Shown: piece after piece, positions 8,501 to 14,571 of the stretch | How positions within the stretch are numbered: position 1 is the stretch's first letter | Layout: each line of letters starts with the position of its first letter | Origin: an uncultured Collinsella sp. | GTDB taxonomy: Bacteria; Actinomycetota; Coriobacteriia; Coriobacteriales; Coriobacteriaceae | Assembly (NCBI GenBank): GCA_949287065.1 | Contig: CASEEV010000059.1 | Location: 1 to 35,524, forward strand | Direction: 5' to 3' | Length of the DNA stretch: 35,524 nucleotides | The notes under the pieces: generated by a model | Databases searched by the model: none | What the model was told of the DNA's origin: nothing | What the model saw: only the letters and a program-made list of their open reading frames with translations | Program-made: the position numbers and the translations under genes

Positions 8501-9016
8501 ACGGTGCGCTACGACGGCGAGGAGCTCAATTCGTCGCTTGACGATCGGAACACGCGCACGTCGTTTGGCACCATCACCTTTGAAGACGAGCTGGACGAGA
8601 GCGGCTATGTAACGGAGGAAGACGCCGTTAAGGTGTTGCGCCTGCGAGAAGGGCCGGCGTACGACATTGATATCGAGGGCACCGGCGAGGGATCGATGGA
8701 TTATTCCATTGGCTTTGCCGACAGCAACGGAGACTACACCGACTTCCGTACCTTTGACGGCATTGACGTTGAAGAAGGGACCGAGATTGCCACGACGGCG
8801 GAGGTTTCGGACCGGACCCGTTTGACGGTCGACATTGACGGCGACGGCGTGCTCGACGAGGTGTACGAGGCAAAAGCCGGAGAGGATGCCGAGAAGATAG
8901 ACAATAGCGCAGCGGTAAATCTGACGGTCGCAGGCTGCGCGGTGGTCACCGTGCTTGCGGGTGGCGGCATCTTTGCCATCGACCGTGCGCTGGCACGCCG
9001 CAGGTCGGCGGCGTAG
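5570..9016 (+). CDS. Membrane-tethered M4 metallopeptidase with VWA domain, anchored at both ends
   Basis: The product has 1148 residues. In order: Cys4 zinc ribbon (C3, C6, C17, C20); membrane helix (about 29-53); FTP-type propeptide with YEGIPVYG; PepSY-like segment; M4 catalytic domain; von Willebrand A domain (about 789-965) with MIDAS DISSS at 797-801; EF-hand-like loop DIDGDGVLD (1088-1096); second helix (about 1115-1137) and a basic tail. The active site is complete: HEFTH at 456-460, third zinc ligand Glu480, and His545 in VHNNS. The His460-Glu480 and Glu480-His545 spacings (20 and 65) equal those of thermolysin (146, 166, 231). It should be a zymogen-like protease outside the membrane with both ends inside. 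Its substrate is unknown. The GTG start at 5570 follows AGGTGAG (5558-5564). It is paralogous to the next gene up to residue ~630, but the C-terminal halves differ. Confidence 0.87.
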   Translation: MKCKKCGAKISRKKKFCGVCGAPVPKRRWPFVVGGIAAVLVVAGAVVATLALTGIVDVGRVLGERENGPAGCMDGDYLQLNGGFTDVKVTGEDSALDALDDVASALGIEDVDEQLSLSQTNEALDTTFYRYAQMYEGIPVYGRSVAMGADKDGETTALTSNYLPIGDVDTDPKITEDEALETVADEGDWSQMGPAGLCVYSLGDHDPALAWQVDAYGVSEARSYFVDATSGKILAKEDLMRTDGIETISGKDKDGNTVDVEVWKIGESAYELSNDASGLLGVDAGEKEIQVFDTEGSDENGNTYNMDVIGSGSAYFLDSDGKRLQDTHVGNRYYRLTRGGKTVAERAFVSAADVRVDGSVLSAIEGSEQELFDSNKVRATTAYERTQRCLDFYRYVLGRKGFNGEYGSMTVVAGTKFVTSKGVDDSGNAMSLTVGPHITFICFGHKNDIALDTVAHEFTHSAEATLSSMVYEGESGALMEATSDIFGELVEDYNDGRMDNSCDWLHTGSRNISTPGDSNNPAEVGDEAWGDPSLTDEEHDYGYVHNNSTVVSHAAYLMCNGDDLDGEKLGTDQLAQLVYLSFMLMPSDCTFEQFRAITESAAQTMIDNDLMTEENLERISAAFDEVKIGTPGDEVYRVTKDAKIQVLDIDSEPYADYTVTVQSMLTTPGPDDDDSSILLANYDAGGAQVHAARAELKPRARQADYFVESPYTLTPSSSDPMPLEFEHEVSYRLTVDDANSDQSFEIVVMVADDGRDVLTINTPWGEEAERTKEEGVDRLPEPVSEGPGTRDVALVLDISSSMSGNKMTQMCKGADGFVDTALASGANVGLVSYSYEATIVEGLTSDEARLSSGVASLSTSGNTNIEDGLRKAGDVLAAGDADKQIIVLMSDGAPNEGMVGDDLVAYADELKEDGVKIYTVGFEEGPDGYALLSAMASDGCHYEVSDASELQGFFTDIADEISGTRFVYVRAACPVDVTVRYDGEELNSSLDDRNTRTSFGTITFEDELDESGYVTEEDAVKVLRLREGPAYDIDIEGTGEGSMDYSIGFADSNGDYTDFRTFDGIDVEEGTEIATTAEVSDRTRLTVDIDGDGVLDEVYEAKAGEDAEKIDNSAAVNLTVAGCAVVTVLAGGGIFAIDRALARRRSAA

Positions 9017-9103
9017 GCCACGAGGTCGGGCGTTTCTGCTGCTTGCTGCAAGAAGCTGCTGGGGGTACGGGCAAGCCATGCGAGTTCAAGGTTGGTAGGC
9101 GTC

Positions 9104-12100
9104 ATGAGGTGCAAGAAGTGCGGATCTGAGATTTCGCGCAACCAAAAGTTCTGCGGCGTGTGCGGCGCGCCGATGACCAAGCGCCGCTGGCCCTTGGTCA
9201 TCGGCGGTGTATTGGGCGTCGCTCTTGTCGCCGCCGGGGTGACTGTCGTTCTCGCCCTTACTGGTGCCCTACGGCTCGACGGATTGTTTGGCGACGAGAG
9301 CGACCCCATCGGGTATGTCGACGGTGACTTTGTTCAGCTGGCCCCCGGGTTTACTGATGTCAAGGTTACGGATGAGGATTCGGCCCTTGAGGCGCTCGAT
9401 GACGTTGCTCCGGCGCTTGAGATTGAGGACACCGAGGATCAGCTCGAGCCTGCAGAATCAAGCAATGCCCTTGATACGGTGTATTATCGCTACAGCCAGA
9501 CGTACGAGGGTATTCCTGTGTACGGCCGTGGGATCACCGTGGGAGCCGATGAGAACGGTGAGGCGGTTCTGCTTACAAGCAACTATCTGCCGCTTGACGG
9601 TGTGGAGATCGAGACTGAGCCGGACATTACCGAGGACGAAGCGCTTGAGGCCGTGCGTCAAGAAGAATCGGACGCCCAAGCAACGAGCTGCGGTTTGTGC
9701 ATTTATTCGCTTAACGAGACTGATCCTGTTTTGGCGTGGCAGGTGGCGACAACCAGGGGATCTGCCCCTGTTCGACTGTTTGTCAATGCGCTTGACGGGT
9801 CCGTTGTATCGGAAAGCGTACTTGGCGCCACAGACACGCTCTTCGGAAAAGGGAAAAACGGCGAGGACCTATCGTTTGAGGCGGATACCCTGAACGGAAA
9901 GGTCTTCACGCTGCAGGATGACGAGCTTCATGTCCAGGGATATGATGCGGGCAAAAAGAGCGTAGCTTACTCTGCCTCCGCTGGCTCTGATGACTCAGGC
10001 AACACCTACGACGTTCTGGAGGGCCCTACGTTTGTAGAGTCCGACGGTACAAGATGGAGTGCGACGGCTGACGGGAATCAGTACCGACTAACGCACGGTG
10101 AAGACCATCGTGTTGGTTATATTAGCGAGATCGAAGTTAAATTCGGCGAAGGGGCAAAGGACCCTTCTGATCCTGTTGTTGGCGGCAGGGACGAGCTGTT
10201 CAAAGAAAGGCTAGCGGCCACAACAGCATATGCTCATGCGTGCACTACCCTCAAGCTCTATCAAGACGTTTTGCGTTCAAACGGCTTTGATAATGCGGGA
10301 GGAGAAGTTCATGTTATCGCCAACGTAGATAAGACAGAGCCGCGTAATGCCTATTCTCCTTCCAACTCACCTCATGTTGCGACCCTTGAGTTTGGCTACA
10401 AAAACGCCATAGAAATAGAAACCGTAGCGCATGAGATGACACATTCGTATCAATATGTGACGGGACTTAAAGATTGCACGGGGGAGTCCGGGGCGATACA
10501 AGAGGCCGTTGGCGATCTTTTTGGCGAAGCTGTTAAGGATTACCGCGGTGACCGAGAGCTCGACGGAGACTGCGATTGGATACATGGGGATTCTAGGAAC
10601 CTTGCTGAGCCACTGAAAAGCAAGAGTCCGGAAGGCAGCAGCTATTTCTCTGGGGCGCATCCAGAAGAATATGAAGGGGAAGCGTGGGAGGATCCAAAAG
10701 GTGCCGAGGACTCTGGATACATCCACAACAATAGCACGGTTCTTTCCCATGCTTTTTATTTGATGTGCAAGGGGGATGACTTGGATGGCGAAAGTTTAAC
10801 GCTTGATCAGGTTCTTCAAATTGCATATCTAACCGTGCAAGCTACACCATATAGCACTACGTTTAAGCAATACCGCATTATGTTCGAAACGCTATCGAGC
10901 GTTCTTCCTCAAGATACTCAGCTTACTGATAAGCAGATAACGCGGGTGCGGGCGGCGTTTGACAAGGTAAAAATACCCTCGTCAAGTTCTCAGGAAATAC
11001 GAGCCGAGAAGAAAAGGATGAAGCTGCAGCTCGGCGATCATTTTAATGGGATGGGAGACGATATTGACGTTGATCTCGACGATTCCTACGGACAGGAAAT
11101 CAGCGACGTGCTTAAAGAACTTGCCGAGCAGTACGGGGTCGTCGAAACCGGCGCTGACACGTATGCCGGGTTGAACGGTTCGGGAATAAAACAGCTTGTT
11201 CCGAGTGAGCGCCTTGACGGCCTTCTAACGGCAAGCGTAGACGATTACGACAGTGACAGCGAAGACGAGCTGCTGGTAATCAGGAGCGATCTCGAAGCGG
11301 GTTGGTGGACTTCAAGCACGCGCGGCGGCACGGAGGGTCCGCTTGAGATCGAGATGTACGAGCGGGAGTCTAGCGGCTACGAGCTCGCAGACAGCGAAGA
11401 GGTAGTTGTCGGCGGCCTCGCCGACAACTACCCGGTTGCGTCTGTCCAACTGTTTGTTGGCGAGTATGACGGCGATCCTGCCTTGTACGTTGACTACAGC
11501 GCGAATTTCAACGACCAATGGACAACGACGCTTGGATTTACGTACGACGGTGCGTTTGAGCAGATCGGCGGTTGGGCGGTGTACGAACACTACAACTCCG
11601 TGCGGTGTTACGAATCCGAGGGCTCTGACGCTCAGGCAAACTTGCGGGTCGACGATTCCGCCCAGAGCGGTTGGCGCAAGGCCTATGAGCTGAGTTGGGG
11701 TGAGGGCGCTGCACCGGAGGGCTCGTTCTTTGACGAGTATCGCGAACAGTACGTGTCCGCGCTCGATGCCATTGACCTTGATGATAAGTATCCTCGCAGT
11801 TACGTATTGACCGAGAACGCCCCCACTGACGAGAGCTACTGGATGTGTTCGATTGGGCCGTCCGAGCACTTCTCGGTATCCGGTGGTGGTGATGTAGCGG
11901 AGCTGTGCGGTGTTTTGTCGCTCTTCGGCGGTTCCGGAAATGGTGTGGAGCTGACGTGCTACGACCGAACTGGGCTTCTCGATCCATATCGGACGGGTTC
12001 TGCTCAAACGGGCTCGGAGTCCGGGTCGGATTCTGGGGACAACAATGGCCACGCTGATCGTGGCGGCTTCACTGCAAAGGTCGTCGAGGAGACGGTGACA

Positions 12101-12733
12101 TTTGCCTCGCATAGCTATGCGAGGCAAAGCCCGGGACCCGATACCGCTAGGACCTGGAGTTACCCGCAGTTCTCAGGGGGCGAATCCTCAGAAGCCCTTG
12201 AAGATCTGAACAAGAGGATCAAGGACGAGTTTGACGAGATGGTCGAGGATGCCAGGGCCTGGACTTCGAGCGATGCGTCTATGTATACGGAGGAGTACAA
12301 CGTCGATATCACCTATTGCAAGGATGGGATCGCAAGCGTACGCGAGGAGCGTTACGAGTACGGTGGGGGTGCGCATGGCATGTCCATGGTTACGGGCTCT
12401 ACGTACGACTTGCTAACGGGCGAAGAGGTGTCGGTTGAGAAGGCGCTAGGCGATGGAGAGTCAGGCCTTTCCTTGGCGAGTGCCGCCGAGACGGGGCTTC
12501 GCGAGTTCTTTACGGAGCATCCCGAGGAATACAGTGCGGGGGATCCGAGCACCGCCTCTTTCGATGACATAGTGAACGATCCTGATCGGTACTACATCAC
12601 CGACGACGGGGTGGTGTTCGTTACGCGTCCCTACGAATTCGGCCCTTACGGGAATGGGTGGCACGAGATTCTCATCACGTCGTTTAAGACGGCCGACCTT
12701 CTCTACCAAGACGTAAGAGAAAGCTATGAGTAA
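9104..12733 (+). CDS. Membrane-tethered M4 metallopeptidase with DUF3298-like C-terminus
   Basis: The product has 1209 residues. The N-terminal part parallels its upstream neighbour: zinc ribbon (C3, C6, C17, C20), membrane helix (about 29-53), FTP propeptide (YEGIPVYG) and M4 catalytic domain. HEMTH lies at 443-447, third ligand Glu467, and His541 in IHNNS, nine residues further than in thermolysin. After about residue 630 the two proteins diverge. Here an uncharacterised region (about 640-985) is followed by a domain with GGGAHG and YEFGPYGNGWH, typical of the DUF3298/RsiV and PdaC outer domains. No second membrane anchor is seen. I chose the ATG at 9104 over the TTG at 9092 because it gives MRCKKC, matching the paralogue. 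The catalytic part (about 10100-11000) reads AT-richer than its flanks. Activity is likely intact; the substrate is unknown. Confidence 0.86.
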   Translation: MRCKKCGSEISRNQKFCGVCGAPMTKRRWPLVIGGVLGVALVAAGVTVVLALTGALRLDGLFGDESDPIGYVDGDFVQLAPGFTDVKVTDEDSALEALDDVAPALEIEDTEDQLEPAESSNALDTVYYRYSQTYEGIPVYGRGITVGADENGEAVLLTSNYLPLDGVEIETEPDITEDEALEAVRQEESDAQATSCGLCIYSLNETDPVLAWQVATTRGSAPVRLFVNALDGSVVSESVLGATDTLFGKGKNGEDLSFEADTLNGKVFTLQDDELHVQGYDAGKKSVAYSASAGSDDSGNTYDVLEGPTFVESDGTRWSATADGNQYRLTHGEDHRVGYISEIEVKFGEGAKDPSDPVVGGRDELFKERLAATTAYAHACTTLKLYQDVLRSNGFDNAGGEVHVIANVDKTEPRNAYSPSNSPHVATLEFGYKNAIEIETVAHEMTHSYQYVTGLKDCTGESGAIQEAVGDLFGEAVKDYRGDRELDGDCDWIHGDSRNLAEPLKSKSPEGSSYFSGAHPEEYEGEAWEDPKGAEDSGYIHNNSTVLSHAFYLMCKGDDLDGESLTLDQVLQIAYLTVQATPYSTTFKQYRIMFETLSSVLPQDTQLTDKQITRVRAAFDKVKIPSSSSQEIRAEKKRMKLQLGDHFNGMGDDIDVDLDDSYGQEISDVLKELAEQYGVVETGADTYAGLNGSGIKQLVPSERLDGLLTASVDDYDSDSEDELLVIRSDLEAGWWTSSTRGGTEGPLEIEMYERESSGYELADSEEVVVGGLADNYPVASVQLFVGEYDGDPALYVDYSANFNDQWTTTLGFTYDGAFEQIGGWAVYEHYNSVRCYESEGSDAQANLRVDDSAQSGWRKAYELSWGEGAAPEGSFFDEYREQYVSALDAIDLDDKYPRSYVLTENAPTDESYWMCSIGPSEHFSVSGGGDVAELCGVLSLFGGSGNGVELTCYDRTGLLDPYRTGSAQTGSESGSDSGDNNGHADRGGFTAKVVEETVTFASHSYARQSPGPDTARTWSYPQFSGGESSEALEDLNKRIKDEFDEMVEDARAWTSSDASMYTEEYNVDITYCKDGIASVREERYEYGGGAHGMSMVTGSTYDLLTGEEVSVEKALGDGESGLSLASAAETGLREFFTEHPEEYSAGDPSTASFDDIVNDPDRYYITDDGVVFVTRPYEFGPYGNGWHEILITSFKTADLLYQDVRESYE

Positions 12734-12778
12734 GGCCTGCACTGACAAGACGGTAGCGGTCGGGAAGAGGCGAGTGCG

Positions 12779-13633
12779 ATGAGATGTCCTTGGTGCGGGG
12801 CGGTAATTGCCGACGGATCGAGGTTCTGCCCCGTGTGCGGACGGCAGGTGCAGGGGGCGAAGTCAAAGAGGAGGGGCGCGCCGCGAGCGCTGCTTGTTGC
12901 GACCGCGCTGCTTGTTTCTGTTGCGATAGGCATCGGCGGCGGTGTTGCGCTGTCTGGCGCTCTTTCGGGCGATTCGGCAGATCAGGAGGAACGCGAAGCT
13001 TCGCGCGATAAGAAGGATTCTCGCGAGGACGAGGACTCTCGAGAAACGGGCGCGGGTTTATGGGGCGGCGCTGACGAGCAGGAAGAGAGTGGCGAGCTTT
13101 CGAGCGGTCGGCAGGATCGCGTAGTCACGCAAGACGAATGGGACGATAGCTGGTTCGATCTGGTTGACCAGTGGGAGTCGGTGCACTTCTCCGATGAGTT
13201 ACCGGAAGGGCAAGTTCTCAATATGTTCGAGCCGCGCATGCGCGAGATCATATTTGACGACGGCACCGACGCGTACTCTCACGAGGAGGACTTCTCCCAT
13301 TACTTTAGAGATCATCGGCTCGCCCGCTGCGAAGACACTTTCGACTATGGGGAGATAACCGAACACGATGTTGTGCTGGCAAATGCTTGGTATTTGCCCG
13401 ACGAGGATGTGAAGCGTTGCTCCGAGATTTACGACTCTCTGGGAAGCGAAGCTCCCGATATGGAGTCTCTGGCAGTTCTTCAGGTTGGAATCGCGGTGCG
13501 GTTCGAAAGCGGGGAGAAGCTGACTGATACTGGCCATATCGTTACCGCGGAAGTGGATGGAAAATGGTATTTCATGGATGATGAATATGTCGATTCTTAC
13601 ATCGGCGATGACTTCGGGTTCGACTTCCTGTAA
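12779..13633 (+). CDS. Zinc-ribbon, single-pass membrane protein with acidic outer domain
   Basis: The product has 284 residues. A Cys4 ribbon (C3, C6, C17, C20) precedes a basic stretch KSKRR and one membrane helix (about 37-60). Outside lies a low-complexity linker rich in Asp, Glu, Arg and Ser (about 64-110). A folded-looking acidic domain (about 115-284) follows and ends with VDGKWYFMDDEY. That ending resembles the close of the 3874-4803 product, so the two outer domains may be related NTF2-like folds (inference). Function is unknown. The ATG at 12779 follows GAAGAGG (about 12764-12770). It is the last gene of the run starting at 3226 and is 45 bases after the second peptidase gene. The convergent terminator at 13680-13723 may also stop transcription here. 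Confidence 0.78.
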   Translation: MRCPWCGAVIADGSRFCPVCGRQVQGAKSKRRGAPRALLVATALLVSVAIGIGGGVALSGALSGDSADQEEREASRDKKDSREDEDSRETGAGLWGGADEQEESGELSSGRQDRVVTQDEWDDSWFDLVDQWESVHFSDELPEGQVLNMFEPRMREIIFDDGTDAYSHEEDFSHYFRDHRLARCEDTFDYGEITEHDVVLANAWYLPDEDVKRCSEIYDSLGSEAPDMESLAVLQVGIAVRFESGEKLTDTGHIVTAEVDGKWYFMDDEYVDSYIGDDFGFDFL

Positions 13634-13679
13634 CCGCACAATTTCAGTTTTCAGCGATAGCCCTGTGGCTGCCTGCATG

Positions 13680-13723
13680 CAAAAAAGCCCTCGCCGTTCC
13701 TTGGAATAAGACCGGCGAGGGCT
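13680..13723 (-). terminator. Terminator of yhbY
   Basis: An 11-bp stem (13686-13696 with 13713-13723) reads on the minus strand into six or more T. It lies 25 bases past the yhbY stop codon. On the plus strand no T tract follows, so it may only weakly stop the zinc-ribbon operon coming from the other side. Confidence 0.85.
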
Positions 13724-13748
13724 CTGCAATTGTTGTGTGCGGCTTGCG

Positions 13749-14048
13749 CTACGCGAGCTCGATGTGCTCCACGTCGTCGCGGGTGCTGCGGCGGTAGAGG
13801 GAGAACTTGCGGCCGATGACCTGGACCACGTCAGCGCCCAAGCGGTCGGCGAGCTCGTTGGCGGCCTCGCGGGCGGTGTAGTCGCTCATCTCCTGCACGG
13901 TGCCCTTGATGAGCTCGCGCGCCTCGAGAAGCTCGGAGGCCTCGCCCACCACGGCGTCGGTGATGTTGTTCTTGCCGATGCTGATGACAGGCTCCAGGTG
14001 ATGCGCCATGCTGCGGAGCTGTCGGACCTGCTTGCCGAGAAGTGCCAT
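13749..14048 (-). CDS. yhbY: YhbY family RNA-binding (CRM domain) protein
   Basis: This is a 99-residue single-domain CRM protein, a small RNA-binding fold associated with ribosome assembly (YhbY of E. coli is about 97 residues). Diagnostic parts are HHLEPVISIGKNNITDAVV near the N-terminus, ELIKG in the middle, and QVIGRKFSLYR near the C-terminus. A longer open frame reaches 14153, but the start giving MALLGKQ at 14048 fits the family length. AAGG lies at 14057-14060, eight bases upstream. The gene is convergent with the zinc-ribbon operon and divergent from nrdJ. In many bacteria yhbY sits beside obg or nadD; neither is here. Confidence 0.87.
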   Translation of the reverse strand: MALLGKQVRQLRSMAHHLEPVISIGKNNITDAVVGEASELLEARELIKGTVQEMSDYTAREAANELADRLGADVVQVIGRKFSLYRRSTRDDVEHIELA

Positions 14049-14102
14049 GTGTCTTGCCTTTCGCACGGCCGTCGCACGGGCGACGGGAAGATCTTCGAAG
14101 TT

Positions 14103-14123
14103 TTCAGGCATACGATACCTGAA
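14103..14123. repeat. Inverted repeat upstream of yhbY
   Basis: TTCAGG (14103-14108) and CCTGAA (14118-14123) are separated by nine bases. They lie 55-75 bases before the yhbY start, a suitable place for an operator, but no matching regulator is known. Confidence 0.3.
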
Positions 14124-14295
14124 GCGCGAGTCGGTAGCGCGGGCTCTGAACAAGAGCAGAGAAATCCCATGTCACGTTGGCGCGTGCGCGTCAAGAGCCT
14201 ATCGGCGGGCGGCTGCGCTCGTTTCGGGCAACCCTATTTTGAGTCTGCCATCTACCTGCGCCGCTATTCTCGCCGCTCGTGTTCTTCTCCAGAAA

Positions 14296-14311
14296 ACACA
14301 ATATATTGTGT
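14296..14311 (+). promoter_or_regulatory. NrdR box upstream of nrdJ
   Basis: ACACAATATATTGTGT is a perfect 16-base palindrome and matches the established NrdR consensus ACACWATATATWGTGT. NrdR is the ATP/dATP-sensing repressor of ribonucleotide reductase genes. The box contains TATATT (14302-14307), which could itself be a -10 hexamer. NrdR sites usually come in pairs; I find no second good copy at 21 or 31 bases on either side. Confidence 0.9.
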
Positions 14312-14571
14312 TGCTGAGAGGCTCCGTCTACCGATTATGGAATTCTCTCCTTTGGGCGTAACGACCTGCTCCGTAGAATGGATAGTGCGGCGCCAAACTG
14401 CCCGGGTGCCGTTGCTGCACGCTGGGGCGCATAACGGCGGCTTTTGCCGCCCCTATATTCGGACGGCTCGTAAGGCGCGCAGCTTTTCTCGGGTTTGCTG
14501 TTGTTGCATTCGTGTCCGCGCCAGAAGGTATGGTGCGGGTATGGGTTGAGATGTGTTTGATGGGAGAGGCA

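Larger units (their letters stand above)
14049..14571. other. Divergent yhbY-nrdJ intergenic region
   Basis: These 523 bases hold no gene I can support. From left to right they contain an inverted repeat TTCAGG/CCTGAA (14103-14108 and 14118-14123) on the yhbY side and the NrdR box (14296-14311). An alternative promoter follows, TTTGGG (14351-14356) with TAGAAT (14374-14379) and a 17-base spacer. Then comes a small hairpin GGCGGC-TTTT-GCCGCC (14436-14451), followed by TATATT (14454-14459). The nrdJ leader would be about 190 to 260 bases long. I looked for a B12 box here and saw none. Confidence 0.55.

Noticed and set aside
14049..14571. Possible cobalamin riboswitch before nrdJ
   Set aside because: A B12-dependent enzyme made this worth checking, but no B12 box or matching helix set is visible; only an NrdR box and a small hairpin are.
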